Shown in pieces: positions 46,435-56,003 of a stretch of DNA of 64,000 nucleotides. Under the pieces are notes generated by a model, which was given only the letters and a program-made list of their open reading frames with translations, made no database searches and was not told the origin of the DNA. The position numbers and the translations under genes are program-made. Source of the stretch: Planctomycetota bacterium (GTDB taxonomy: Bacteria > Planctomycetota > Phycisphaerae > UBA1845 > PWPN01); contig JAKLEZ010000005.1 in the NCBI GenBank assembly GCA_022711465.1, positions 248,001 to 312,000 of the forward strand. Direction: 5' to 3'. How positions within the stretch are numbered: position 1 is the stretch's first letter; every line of letters starts with the position of its first letter.

Positions 46435-49400
46435 ATGCAACACGGGTATTACCTGGTACTTGGCTTGTGGCTGATGCTGGTATTGGCCGGGCTGTCGGGC
46501 TGTCCGGGCATCGGCGCGGATGAGACGCTGCTCCTGGGCAGCTTTGTTCCCTTGGAAGTCATCTCGACGGAGCCTGCGGCCGGCACATCCGGCGTCTCGC
46601 GGGACGTCGCGGTGAGGATCACCTTCAACAAGGAAGTGGATTCCTCCAGCCTGGTCAACCCAGAGAGCAATACGACCACGGGCGCTGTCCTGGTCAAGAG
46701 CGCGGCGGGGGCCAACATTGCCGGGACGGTGACGTACAACGCGTCCGCGAACGCGGCGATGTTCGTTCCCACGGCTCACTTGTCGCCCAACCTGACCTAC
46801 ACGGTCACGGTGAGGGACGTGCGAGATCTCAACGGTCAGGCACTGCTGAACGCTTACATATGGACCTTCACGACCGGACCGGAGCCTGACACGGTTCCAG
46901 TGGTGGTCGACACGAGCCCGGCCAGCGAGGCCATCGAGGTTGCACGGGACACGGCCATCCAAGCGGTGTTCAACGCGCCGATCAGCGGTATCTCGACCTC
47001 GACCTTCGTGGTTCGGGACATGACCACGAACGCGGTTCTGGGGGCGCGATCGCTGGTGTTCGACCAGGTTCAGCTCACGGCCACGTTTCGCCCGCTCAGC
47101 TTGCTCAACCCGAACACCACGTACACTGTCACGCTGCAGGACATTGCGGGCTCGGCAGGCTATCCCCTGATGGGCCAGCACATCTGGTCTTTCACCACCG
47201 GCAACACGCCCAATACGACGCCGGTGGTGGTATCGACCACACCTGTGGCTGACGCGACGGATGTATCGCGCGACACCCGCATCGAGGCGGTGTTCGACTC
47301 TGTCGTCACGGGGACCAGTGCCACGACGTTCCTGCTTCGCAACAGCCTGACCGGCGCCTCGGTCAGCGCCAGCTCTGTGGCCTTCTCCAACACGAGCCGG
47401 ACGGCGGTATTTGTTCCTTCCGTATACCTGGCCGCCAACACGAGCTACACGGCGACGTTGCGGGGTCTCGTCGGCACGGACGGCGTGGTGATGCCGGAGA
47501 AGTCATGGTCGTTCACGACCGGCGCGAGCCCGGATGCGCTTCCCCTGGTCATCGCCATAACGCCGGCCAGCGACGCCGTCGGGGTGGGACGGGACACGGC
47601 CATCCAAGCGACGTTCAGCGAGCCGATCAGCGGCATCTCGGCCGCGACCTTTGTGGTGCGGGACCCGCTCACCAATGTGGTCGTGGGGGTGCGATCACTG
47701 GTGTTCGATCCGGCGAGCCTGACGGCCACGTTCCGCCCGCTCACCCTGCTGAGTCCCCACACCACTTACACCGTCACCTTGCAGGACATCCTGGACTCGA
47801 CCGGATTCCCGGTGATGGCGCAGTACATCTGGTCATTCACCACCGGCCAGTCGCCGAATACGACGCCGGCGGTGCTCTCCACGACACCGGCGGACGGTGC
47901 CGTCAACGTGCCGCGCAACACGCGAATCCGAGCGGTATTCAATGAGGCGGTCACCGGGGTGGCGGCCACGAGCTCGACGCCTGCCGGCCTGGTAGTCCGC
48001 AACACGCTGACTAACGCCCTGGTGGCCGCGGAAGTGATCATGTACTCCAACGCTGACTTCACCGCGGTGCATGTCCCAAGCGTCTTTCTTGGGCCCGCGA
48101 CGAACTACACCGCGACGCTTCGCAACATCGTGAGCGCCGACGGTGTGCTCATGCCGGAGATGTCCTGGTCGTTCACCACCGGGACCGACCCGGACACGGT
48201 GGTTCCGACGATCACTGCGGCCGGTCTGACCGCGCGGGCGAACTGTTCAAGCGACATCACTCTGAGCTGGTCGCCGGCATCGGACGATGTCACCCCGCAG
48301 GCGGGCATCAGCTACCAGATCTTTCAGTCCCGGTTCAGCGGGGGACAGGATCTGAACGCCCCGAGCTATGCGACGGCTGCGGGGATCACGTCCTACCGGG
48401 TGACGGGTCTTGACCGCGGCACCACCTATTACTTCACGGTTCGGGCGGTGGATGGCTCAGCCAACCGGAGCGTTGCCTTCACCGAGCGATCCGCGACGAC
48501 GTCCTCCTACTTCGGCTGCCCCACCACCCTCGCGGTGGCCGGGGGACCGAAGGCCATTGCCACGGCCGACCTGAACAGTGACGGCGAGCTCGACCTGGCG
48601 ATCGCGTGCCTGACCGCGAACACTGTCGCCATCCTGCTGGGCAACGGCGATGGGACGTTCTCGCCGGCGGTGCCGCCGACGGTTGCGGTGGGAACGAGCC
48701 CCGTGGATGTGGAGGTCGCCGACTTCACCCATGACGGGCACCTCGATCTGGCGGTGGCCAACCGCGATGGTGGAAGCGTGTCGATTCTGCCGGGCAACGG
48801 GGACGGGACGTTCGGGGCGGCGGTGAACACCGCGCTTTCCGGCCCGCTCTCTCTGGCGGTCGGGGAGTTCGAGAACCCGGCCAACGCGAACCTGGATCTG
48901 GCGGTGGCGACGGGAGACGACGTGTCGATTCTCTCCGGAAACGGCGACGGCACCTTCAGTGGAACGGTCACCCGGCTGACGGTGGCCGGGGTATCGGATG
49001 CCCGTTCAGTCGTCGCGGGCGACTTCGACGGCGACGCCCTGGTGGATGTGGGCGTGTGCTACGGGGGCACGGACAACGCAGCCGTGTTCCTGAACAGCAC
49101 GCCAAACGGCGGGGCCCTGGCTTTCACTGCTCCGACCACGGCGACGAACCGGCTGTTTGCCGTCCAGAACGCGCCCGCGGCGCTGGCCGGGCCCGACCTG
49201 GACGGGGACGGCAGGCCCGACCTGGCCCTGGTGAACGCCGGGACACCCAGCGTGACCATACGCCACTCCAGCGGCATGTCCACCAACCTCTTCCCGCCGG
49301 GCACAGGAAGCACCGGCGAGAACGTGGCCCTACCCGCAGGGGCGAGTCCCATCGCGGTTTCCGCCGGAGACGTGGACGGCGACGGGCTACCCGATCTGGT

Positions 49401-49599
49401 GACGGCCAATCGCGGACTGGGGACGTTGTCCGTGCTGATCAACCTTGGCGGTACGAGCCTGTTCATCGTGGAGAACCAGGACACCGGCCTGCAACCGGCA
49501 GCGGTGGGGCTGGGCGACTTCAACGGTGACGGCAAGCTCGATGCTGCGGCGGCCAACCCGGGTGACAACACGGTGTCGATCCTGCTGAACGTTCGATGA
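46435..49599 (+). CDS. Surface lipoprotein with five Ig-like domains, FN3 and FG-GAP repeats
   Basis: The 1,054-residue product begins with a lipoprotein signal peptide ending in a lipobox (LAGLSGC). Five bacterial Ig-like (Big_5) domains follow at about 36-148, 152-257, 262-363, 369-471 and 477-582. Each has the pattern P-x-x-x-A-x-x-V-x-R-(D/N)-T, a central V-R-(D/N), and an end W-S/T-F-T-T-G. An FN3-like domain (about 589-682) and a C-terminal region with FG-GAP/VCBS repeats (about 695-1054; ADLNSDGELDLAIA, GNGDGTF, DGDGLPDLV) complete it. These calcium-loop repeats form a beta-propeller. The protein is probably an outer-surface adhesion or matrix protein; no enzyme motif is present. It ends 62 bases before the fucosidase gene. 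Confidence 0.9.
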   Translation: MQHGYYLVLGLWLMLVLAGLSGCPGIGADETLLLGSFVPLEVISTEPAAGTSGVSRDVAVRITFNKEVDSSSLVNPESNTTTGAVLVKSAAGANIAGTVTYNASANAAMFVPTAHLSPNLTYTVTVRDVRDLNGQALLNAYIWTFTTGPEPDTVPVVVDTSPASEAIEVARDTAIQAVFNAPISGISTSTFVVRDMTTNAVLGARSLVFDQVQLTATFRPLSLLNPNTTYTVTLQDIAGSAGYPLMGQHIWSFTTGNTPNTTPVVVSTTPVADATDVSRDTRIEAVFDSVVTGTSATTFLLRNSLTGASVSASSVAFSNTSRTAVFVPSVYLAANTSYTATLRGLVGTDGVVMPEKSWSFTTGASPDALPLVIAITPASDAVGVGRDTAIQATFSEPISGISAATFVVRDPLTNVVVGVRSLVFDPASLTATFRPLTLLSPHTTYTVTLQDILDSTGFPVMAQYIWSFTTGQSPNTTPAVLSTTPADGAVNVPRNTRIRAVFNEAVTGVAATSSTPAGLVVRNTLTNALVAAEVIMYSNADFTAVHVPSVFLGPATNYTATLRNIVSADGVLMPEMSWSFTTGTDPDTVVPTITAAGLTARANCSSDITLSWSPASDDVTPQAGISYQIFQSRFSGGQDLNAPSYATAAGITSYRVTGLDRGTTYYFTVRAVDGSANRSVAFTERSATTSSYFGCPTTLAVAGGPKAIATADLNSDGELDLAIACLTANTVAILLGNGDGTFSPAVPPTVAVGTSPVDVEVADFTHDGHLDLAVANRDGGSVSILPGNGDGTFGAAVNTALSGPLSLAVGEFENPANANLDLAVATGDDVSILSGNGDGTFSGTVTRLTVAGVSDARSVVAGDFDGDALVDVGVCYGGTDNAAVFLNSTPNGGALAFTAPTTATNRLFAVQNAPAALAGPDLDGDGRPDLALVNAGTPSVTIRHSSGMSTNLFPPGTGSTGENVALPAGASPIAVSAGDVDGDGLPDLVTANRGLGTLSVLINLGGTSLFIVENQDTGLQPAAVGLGDFNGDGKLDAAAANPGDNTVSILLNVR
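46890..48190 (+). repeat. Tandem duplication of a two-domain Ig unit (A-B-A-B) within the lipoprotein gene
   Basis: Domains 2 and 4 (about 46890-47215 and 47535-47860) share RDTAIQA, PISGIS, TFVVRD, SLVFD and TATFRPL. Domains 3 and 5 (about 47216-47530 and 47861-48190) share TRIxAVF, LxxRNxLT, VPSVxL and a late VMPE or LMPE. Each resembles its partner more than its direct neighbour, so the pair duplicated as one block of about 640-650 bases. Confidence 0.8.
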
Positions 49600-49661
49600 C
49601 CCCCTTCTCGATTCCGTTTCGATCGGCACCCACCGCCCAGACGGATGGAGGAGTGAAATCG

Positions 49662-51119
49662 ATGCGAATGTCCTGGCTGGCCGTTCTACTCACCGGCGTG
49701 AGCCCCTCGGTTCTCCTCGCTGATCCGCCTCGACCTCAGGCGGCGGTGGCCACGCAACCGACGGACGTTCTTCGGGCGTGGGAGGAGCTCGAGTATGGCC
49801 TGTTCATCCATTTCGGCATGAGTACCTTCACGGGCCATGAGTTCGGAGGAATCGAGGCCACCAGCAAGGTCTATGCGCCCACCGATCTCGACGTGGACCA
49901 GTGGATTCGCACGGCCAGGGACGCCGGCATGAGGTATGCCGTGCTGACCGCCAAGCATCACTACGGCCATGCCCTCTGGCCGAGCGCCGTTTCGGATTAC
50001 ACGGTGGCCACCAGTTCGCAGACCACCGACGTGATCGAGCAGTTTGTCGAAGCCTGCCGCAAGTACAAGCTCGCCCCGGGCTTCTACTACTCGCTGGGTT
50101 GGGACAAGTACCATCAGCTGAAGCGAACCCCCATCGAATACGAGCGATTCGTCCACGAACAGATGAGGGAGCTGCTGACCCGTTACGGTCCGATCACCGA
50201 GATGTGGTTTGATATTCCCTGGGACATGGGTCCGGACATGCCCGGTATGCTCACCCGGCTCTACGATCACTGCAAATCACTGCAGCCTGACTGCCTGGTG
50301 CTCCTGAATCAGGGTTTTGTGGATGGCAGCCAGGTGAACACTCGCGAGCCCAGTTATGCCGGCAAGATCGTCTCCCAGATCCCGATGCCGATCTGGCCCA
50401 AGGACCTCAACAATGGCGAACGCGTCGCACCCCGGAGAACGGGCCACAATCCCGGGATCGTCTACAACGGTACGCGGTACTACATCCCGGACGAAGTCTG
50501 TGACTCGCTCGGTCAGACGCGGTGGTTCTGGGGCAGGGACGACGACGTCCGGCCCGCCCGCCAGATGGTCGAACTCTACCGTCGGAGCGTGGGTCGAGGG
50601 GCAAACCTACTGCTCAACGCCGGACCGGATCGGAGCGGGCGAATCCCGCCCGAGTTCGTCGCCCGGCTGATGGAGACTGCCGAGCTGATCGGGCACCCGG
50701 AGGGCGTGCGGGACTCGCTGCTCATCGACCGCCCGGTCGCCGCCTCGAACGTGTATCGCAATGAAGTGGACAAATGGGGGCCGTCCAGGGCGACGGACAT
50801 GGATCTCGGGGCCGAAGGGGGCACGCGATGGGCGACGGATGTTGAGGTGAAGACCGCATGGTTGGAAGTGGACCTGGGCGCCGAAGCAGCCTTTTCCCGT
50901 GCCACGATCAGTGAGTTCCTGGACGCTGTTCGAGCGTTTGAACTGCAGGTGCCGGACGAGCAAGGTGGCTGGAACACCGTTCACCGGGGCGGGACCATCG
51001 GCGGGCCAGGGGTGGAGGTGACCTTTCCGCCAGTCAAGGCCGGCAAGGTGCGACTGGCGATCACGGACTCCACGGGCGGGCCGACGATCTGGGACTTCGC
51101 GGTGTACCCACCGCGTTGA
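49662..51119 (+). CDS. Secreted alpha-L-fucosidase, GH29, with discoidin-like C-terminal domain
   Basis: The product is 485 residues from the ATG at 49662, which has GGAGGAG 8 bases upstream; the overlapping ATG at 49596 lacks such a site. A signal peptide is visible (MRMSWLAVLLTGVSPSVLLA). Barrel motifs include YGLFIHFGMSTFTG, YAVLTAKHHYG, the nucleophile region EMWFDIPWD (about D184), and NLLLNAGPDRSG. The last 130 residues resemble an F5/8-type (discoidin) carbohydrate-binding domain (WATDVEVKTAWLEVDLGAEAAFSRATISEF). It differs from the other GH29 at 18067 in length and in motif details, so the two are not recent duplicates. It probably removes L-fucose from extracellular glycans. Confidence 0.92.
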   Translation: MRMSWLAVLLTGVSPSVLLADPPRPQAAVATQPTDVLRAWEELEYGLFIHFGMSTFTGHEFGGIEATSKVYAPTDLDVDQWIRTARDAGMRYAVLTAKHHYGHALWPSAVSDYTVATSSQTTDVIEQFVEACRKYKLAPGFYYSLGWDKYHQLKRTPIEYERFVHEQMRELLTRYGPITEMWFDIPWDMGPDMPGMLTRLYDHCKSLQPDCLVLLNQGFVDGSQVNTREPSYAGKIVSQIPMPIWPKDLNNGERVAPRRTGHNPGIVYNGTRYYIPDEVCDSLGQTRWFWGRDDDVRPARQMVELYRRSVGRGANLLLNAGPDRSGRIPPEFVARLMETAELIGHPEGVRDSLLIDRPVAASNVYRNEVDKWGPSRATDMDLGAEGGTRWATDVEVKTAWLEVDLGAEAAFSRATISEFLDAVRAFELQVPDEQGGWNTVHRGGTIGGPGVEVTFPPVKAGKVRLAITDSTGGPTIWDFAVYPPR

Positions 51120-51193
51120 CGATGGTGATAGAGACGCCGCCCGACTCCGCTCGCCGACATTGCGGAGCATTCCGTCTCGGGGGTTGAAAAGAG

Positions 51194-51252
51194 AAGGCCG
51201 CGACCGCGAGGAGAGGGGCGTCTTAACGCCTGCTCCTCACGGCCGCGGCCTC
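51194..51252 (-). terminator. Long hairpin terminator after the PEP-CTERM gene
   Basis: Arms at 51194-51213 and 51233-51252 form a 20-bp stem with three G-T wobbles. Inside, 51217-51221 and 51226-51230 add a 5-bp stem with a CTTA loop. On the minus strand the hairpin is followed by CTCTTTTC, a modest T-tract. It lies between convergent genes and may stop transcripts from both sides. Confidence 0.65.
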
Positions 51253-51293
51253 GAATCATGCAATCGATGAAGGCCCGGAAGCCCGGCCGGGGC

Positions 51294-52481
51294 TTACCGC
51301 CGCCGACGTGCGAGGCTCAGACCACCCAAGGCCAGCAGGACCAGTGTGCACGGCTCGGGCACGAGGGCGAAGACCTCAAACTCCTCCGCTCCGATGAAGC
51401 CGTCGACATCGGTCATGGCTCCGCCGGGAGCACCGTAGATCCGCATGCCGTTGACCCCGTCGATGGTGTCAAAGGTCCAGAGGAACGGGGCGGCCTCCTG
51501 CCAAGTGGCGACATTGATGAGGTATCCGAGGTCGTCCGTGTAGCGGCCCATGTCCAGGCCGGTCACATCGTTCCAGGTGGCGCCGCCGTCGCTGGTGTAC
51601 TGGACCTTCATGGTGTCGGTGTTGAACCAGCCGCCGTCGCCGAAGGTCTTGAAGGTAATACCGATTGCGGCGACGTCATTCTTCGGGGAATCGAGCAGCA
51701 CGCCGATGTATTCGTCTCTGGGCCCCCCGGCTCCCCAGGTGGTGTCATAGCTGTCCCAAGTGAAGCTGCCGTCGGTGAGGGTCTGAGGCTGGGCGAACTG
51801 GTTCCAGCTCCACAGCGGCGTCTGGCCGAGGGCCAGGTTGTTCTGGAGATTGATCTTGCTGGCGATCGGGAGGTCACCGCTGACCTGGAGTTCGCCGACG
51901 CCGACCCATCCGCCGCTGTCCGGAGCGGGGCCAGGCTGGGGGGCGCCGATCAGGCGGACGCCCCAGACGTTACCCGTGGGGGCCGTCGGGGTGATCTTAT
52001 ACTGGCGGTGCCCGTCAATGAAAGTGTTGTCGTAGGCAACGTCCCAGGTCGCCGCCACTTCTTCCCAGACTCCGCCCTTGGCGACCGGCCCGTTTCGGAG
52101 CACTTCGACCCGCGGGGTGCTCGCGAACGTCCCGCCGTCGCCGTAGATCCGGTTCGAATACTTGATCTCGGTGACGGAGGCCGGCAACTTGAACTGGTAC
52201 CCGGCGAAGTCCTCGGCGGTAGTTCCGCCGTAGGTGTTGACGTTGGAGAAAAGATCGCCGTTGTTCATCAACCACCAGGGTTCACCGTTGCCTCGGTCGC
52301 TGGCGTAGTCATACAGGCCCTGCCCGCCGTTCCCGATGGTGTCGCCGAAGTCGATGCCCAGGCTCGTTGTGTACCGAGCCTCAACACTACCGAAGGTGGT
52401 CAGGTCGGCACCCTGGACGCCGGATGTCACCCCCACGAGCGCACCGATCGCCAGCACGAAGATCCATTTGCCCAGAGACAT
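51294..52481 (-). CDS. PEP-CTERM sorting-domain protein
   Basis: The product is 395 residues from the ATG at 52481, with GGAGGT 6 bases upstream. It has a signal peptide (SLGKWIFVLAIGALVGVTSGVQG), an extracellular body rich in Gly, Asp, Trp and Thr, and a C-terminal sorting tail VPEP followed by a hydrophobic run and RRRR. The body includes two beta-sandwich-like stretches with recurring WxxV and TWD patterns (VWEEVAATWD, SFTWDSYDTTW) and no catalytic motif. The protein is expected to be exported, processed by an exosortase and displayed at the surface or in a matrix. It has its own promoter and terminator. Confidence 0.92.
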   Translation of the reverse strand: MSLGKWIFVLAIGALVGVTSGVQGADLTTFGSVEARYTTSLGIDFGDTIGNGGQGLYDYASDRGNGEPWWLMNNGDLFSNVNTYGGTTAEDFAGYQFKLPASVTEIKYSNRIYGDGGTFASTPRVEVLRNGPVAKGGVWEEVAATWDVAYDNTFIDGHRQYKITPTAPTGNVWGVRLIGAPQPGPAPDSGGWVGVGELQVSGDLPIASKINLQNNLALGQTPLWSWNQFAQPQTLTDGSFTWDSYDTTWGAGGPRDEYIGVLLDSPKNDVAAIGITFKTFGDGGWFNTDTMKVQYTSDGGATWNDVTGLDMGRYTDDLGYLINVATWQEAAPFLWTFDTIDGVNGMRIYGAPGGAMTDVDGFIGAEEFEVFALVPEPCTLVLLALGGLSLARRRR

Positions 52482-52894
52482 CTTTCTACCTCCAAAAAAC
52501 CATGACTTGAGCCGTGAAAGGGAAGGCGGTGCCCGTCTCCTATCGCCCTCCTCCCTTGGTGCCGACACCTAGACTGCGGCTACCACTGTCTATTGTCCAC
52601 AACTGCGGCTGGAAGTCAAGCCTAAAGTCGCGAAGCAGACAGGCGGAGAGTGGAATGCGTCGGTTGGTTCCGGCGTGGCGTGAGCGGGCGGCCTCGCCCA
52701 TCCGGTCGTAGCCGCGGCCGCAGTGGGTGAGCGACCTGCCTTTCGACCGCATCACAACCCTAAGATACTACCGGGAAAGCACTTACGTCCATCTGGGGGT
52801 CGATGTTCTTATTTCGCACCGGCGGTTGGGGCCTGGAATTGGCCGGGCTTCAGGCGGGCGTCTATGGCCCAAGGGATGGCGCCCCCGGCCACAG
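52482..52894. other. Intergenic stretch upstream of the PEP-CTERM gene
   Basis: Besides the ribosome binding site and the promoter at 52592-52619, the 413 bases contain no supported gene or repeat. A short moderately AT-rich patch near 52750-52815 has no clear function. Confidence 0.5.
52592..52619 (-). promoter_or_regulatory. Sigma-70-type promoter of the PEP-CTERM gene
   Basis: On the minus strand, TTGACT (52614-52619) and GACAAT (52592-52597) are 16 bases apart, matching consensus at 5 and 4 of 6 positions. Transcription would start near 52585, giving a leader of about 105 bases to the ATG at 52481. Confidence 0.5.
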
Positions 52895-54559
52895 CTAGCG
52901 ATAGAGTCTTGGGTTTTGCCGCCAATCCTTGTCCTTGTCGTGACCCATGGTCGTCACTCGCGGCCGGCGTTCGCGGAGCCGGACGGACTCCAAGCCCGAC
53001 CCCCAGCTCTCGGAGGCGATGTTCTTGCCCACGCACTCCAGGCGCAAGGTGTAGTCGCCGGGCTCGGGCCAGAAGTCGAGCAGGTGAAACTCATTGCTAT
53101 CGATCTGGGCGGCGTAGAAATCGAGGGGTTTGCCCAGTTTCACGCCGTTGAGCGATGCCTGGTAGCGGCCGAAGTCGGGGGCGCAGGTCGCGTTGAGCAG
53201 CAGCCGCACTGGTTCCTTCTTGGTCACCTTGAAGGGTATCTCGAGCCAGCCGTCCTCGATTTTGGCGGGCTTGAAGAGTAGCTGTGCCTCCTTGTAGAGG
53301 CTCGGCATCGGTTGCGGTCGGGCTTCGCCGGGCCCGTGATGCCTGGCGTCGGTGAAGTCCTTGGCGAAGACAATCGTCCGGTCCAGGTTCGGCAGGCGGC
53401 GTTCGCGGGCATCCGGGGCGCGGGCGGCGAAGGTCGGCGTTCCGGTCTGATACCAGTAAGCCACGCTGGCGTAATCGTCCTCCCGCTCGTTCCAGCTCAT
53501 GGCCTTGTAGTTGGCGTTCTCGTCCTCCGACATCCAGCCCCAGTGCTCGATGGTCACCTTGATTCCGGTGCTGAACACGATGGGGTCGTTGATGTGCCAG
53601 CGATAGGAGCTGGTGTAGGTGCCCACGCCGCGCTGCTTGAAGTAAGGCACGCCGAAGTAAGGCGTCTGACACGGCTTCAAGCCCCAGGCGGAGAGGAAGT
53701 AGTCCTCGGTGCCGGTTCCCCAGATGGAGGGCTTGTCCTCGCCGTCGATGTAGATCTTCTCGTCGCCTTCGCCGAACCAGGCGGGGCTGCGCATCCGGAC
53801 GGCCAGGACCGTCCCCACGTAGTGTCCCTTGCCCCGGGTTTCGAGGAGGACGTAGTCCTTGCCGTTCTCGACGGGGTACTCCTGGCGGTACTGGGCGTAG
53901 AAATAAGGGGTGTCATCGGGCAGTGAATCGAGCTTGATCCAGTCGATGTTGTGATACAGTCCGCGGAGCGGCTTGTCGCTCTGGTTAATGACCTCGATCC
54001 TGGCCGACTTTCGGAAGGGCATTCGCCAGTAGCAGTTGTAGGAATCGGCGTCTTCGACGATGACCGGCAGGCTGATGACTTCGCTGCGAAAGCCGAAGGC
54101 GTTGGCGAAGAAGTCGCCCATAGGGGCCTCTACGGCGGGTTTGTCCTGGTCGTCCCAGTACATGCGCACCAGCATTTCCTGGTGATTAGCCGCTCCGAGA
54201 GGGGCACTGGGCAGGGCGGGCTCGGGACCTCGGAAGGTGAACCAGATGTGAGTGATGATGCCCGGTCCTTTCGCGTCGAGGACGATCTGGGTCTGGCCCG
54301 GGGGGACATCGCGGGCATCCCGGTTGCTCAGCGGCTCGGTGGTACCGAGCGGCTCGGCCTTGGGGTCGTAGGTACCGTCGAGGCCTTTGCGGAATGCCGA
54401 GGTGGAGCGCATGCTGCGACCCTGGCTGGGGCGGGCCAAGCCGTCGAGCGGGCCTTGCTGGGCGGGTACGGGGCTTTGGAGGATAAACGCCGCAAGGCAG
54501 GCAGCCATTCCGCATGCGCTTTTCCGCGAGCGCACGGACCCTTCGTGTCTTCGGTTCAT
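52895..54559 (-). CDS. Secreted DUF2961 (GH172-type) glycoside hydrolase
   Basis: The 554-residue protein has a signal peptide (CGMAACLAAFILQSPVPAQ) and an AAGGAG ribosome binding site. The DUF2961 core shows GPGIITHIWFTF, YWDDQDKPAVEAPMGDFF, QYRQEYP, GHYVGTVLAV, FGEGDEKIYIDGE and the signature GTGTEDYF followed by SAWGL. A C-terminal jelly-roll-like domain covers about 420-545. The family (GH172) includes difructose-dianhydride and D-arabinofuranose enzymes. The upstream GH43 arabinanase gene, 154 bases away in the same direction, makes a furanose-containing substrate plausible. It is longer than its paralogue at 20195 and shares the same order of motifs. Confidence 0.9.
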   Translation of the reverse strand: MNRRHEGSVRSRKSACGMAACLAAFILQSPVPAQQGPLDGLARPSQGRSMRSTSAFRKGLDGTYDPKAEPLGTTEPLSNRDARDVPPGQTQIVLDAKGPGIITHIWFTFRGPEPALPSAPLGAANHQEMLVRMYWDDQDKPAVEAPMGDFFANAFGFRSEVISLPVIVEDADSYNCYWRMPFRKSARIEVINQSDKPLRGLYHNIDWIKLDSLPDDTPYFYAQYRQEYPVENGKDYVLLETRGKGHYVGTVLAVRMRSPAWFGEGDEKIYIDGEDKPSIWGTGTEDYFLSAWGLKPCQTPYFGVPYFKQRGVGTYTSSYRWHINDPIVFSTGIKVTIEHWGWMSEDENANYKAMSWNEREDDYASVAYWYQTGTPTFAARAPDARERRLPNLDRTIVFAKDFTDARHHGPGEARPQPMPSLYKEAQLLFKPAKIEDGWLEIPFKVTKKEPVRLLLNATCAPDFGRYQASLNGVKLGKPLDFYAAQIDSNEFHLLDFWPEPGDYTLRLECVGKNIASESWGSGLESVRLRERRPRVTTMGHDKDKDWRQNPRLYR

Positions 54560-54713
54560 GTTTTGTCTCCTTCTCGTCTATGGCAAGTCACCCACAGTCC
54601 CACACCCCGCCCATTTCCACATCGGTCACTCGGTCCGACGCCAGCCGGCGCGACGGCCTGGTTCTCCGAGGATGGAGCAGGCCGAACCCGTCCATTGCCC
54701 CTCGACCGACCCG

Positions 54714-56003
54714 TCACGGTCGAGCCCTGGATGATCCCGGGTGCTGGTCGAGCGGTGGCGGGCGGCTGGCCGGCCGCGTCGCGCCCCCACCGTCGCCTCT
54801 GCAGGGTTCCCCGGGCACCGGCCACCCGGCCTGATCCCAAGTCAGCGGCCGGATCTGAAGTGTCGGCACGCCGAACAGGTCGGCGTCATAGTAGTGATGG
54901 ACCAGCCAGTGCTGGTCACCGTTTGCCAGGACGGAGTTGTGTCCCGGGCCCCGGACGTGGCCTCGGCTGTCCAGGACCAGGGTTCCGCCGCCGTCGAGCA
55001 TCGGCTTGCCGTCGCGATCGAGGTAGGGCCCGGTGACGGTCTTGGATCGGCCGACCATGATCTTGTAGGTACTCTCGGCACCCCGGCCGCAGTAGTCGAA
55101 GGAGACGAACAGGTAGTAGTAGGCGCCTCGCCGAACGATGCAGGGGGCCTCGACCGCCCCGGGCGAGGATCGAGCGGCCAGCGAATAGATGTGCGGATCC
55201 GAGTGGAGTTTCCCGGTCGACCGATCCAGGCGGCGCAGTTTGATACCGCTCCAGAAGGATCCGAAGGCCAGCCACGGTTCCCCGCGCTCGTCGAGCACGA
55301 GGTTGGCGTCGATGGCGTTCCAGTTGTCCCGACCGGGCACGGACTCGATCACTTTGCCCCGATCGACCCACTTGTACTCAGGGTTGGTGGGGTCCAGCGT
55401 CTCGTTGACCGCCAATCCTATGCAGGAGCGGTTCCGTCCCCAGGTGGAAGCGGAGTAGTACAGGTGATAGCGTTTGTTGAAGTAGGAGATATCCGGCGCC
55501 CAGAGGCCGCGCACGCCGGGTACCTCGTCCCGAGCCCAGCGGGGGGTTTCGTCGAAGACGGTGCCGATTCGCTCCCAGCGAATCAGGTCCCTGGACCTGC
55601 GGATGGGTATACCGCCGCCGGTAGAGAAGATGTAGTACATGCCTTCAGCGGCGATGATGTGCGGGTCATGGACGCGGCGGATGTCCCCTTGCTGGGCGAT
55701 GGCCGGCCCGGCTACCCCCAGAAAGGCCCCCAGGGTCGCCGCCAAGGTCGCACAGGGCGGTACGCGGAGGCGAGGGTGGGGAGTTCGAGAGCCGGTCCAG
55801 GTGCCTCTTGGGCTGCTGTTCCTGCGGACTTCTTGCGATGATCTCTTGGCGTCGGCAATCGGGGTGAGCCGTACCCCGATCGGCGCGCTGCCCGGAAGCC
55901 CGGCTGGACGACTTCTACGTTCTGCGGTGGTGACGGTGGGGCCGACCAGAGGGCGAATGGCCGCGGGGGCGGGGGTGACATGGCTTCTGGGGACGACCTT
56001 CAT
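54714..56003 (-). CDS. Secreted GH43 arabinan hydrolase (endo-1,5-alpha-L-arabinanase type)
   Basis: The product is 429 residues from the ATG at 56003, 7 bases after GGAG; a further ATG at 56111 would add 36 Pro/Arg-rich residues. A long polar leader precedes a hydrophobic signal (CATLAATLGAFLGVAGPAIAQ), which is unusual. The five-bladed propeller has the three GH43 carboxylates: Asp in RVHDPHII, Asp in NAIDANLVL and Glu in GAVEAPCIV. GLWAPDISY and GPGHNSVL support the endo-arabinanase group. It probably cleaves alpha-1,5-linked arabinan, inverting the anomeric centre. It precedes the GH172 gene in the same direction. Confidence 0.9.
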   Translation of the reverse strand: MKVVPRSHVTPAPAAIRPLVGPTVTTAERRSRPAGLPGSAPIGVRLTPIADAKRSSQEVRRNSSPRGTWTGSRTPHPRLRVPPCATLAATLGAFLGVAGPAIAQQGDIRRVHDPHIIAAEGMYYIFSTGGGIPIRRSRDLIRWERIGTVFDETPRWARDEVPGVRGLWAPDISYFNKRYHLYYSASTWGRNRSCIGLAVNETLDPTNPEYKWVDRGKVIESVPGRDNWNAIDANLVLDERGEPWLAFGSFWSGIKLRRLDRSTGKLHSDPHIYSLAARSSPGAVEAPCIVRRGAYYYLFVSFDYCGRGAESTYKIMVGRSKTVTGPYLDRDGKPMLDGGGTLVLDSRGHVRGPGHNSVLANGDQHWLVHHYYDADLFGVPTLQIRPLTWDQAGWPVPGEPCRGDGGGATRPASRPPPLDQHPGSSRARP

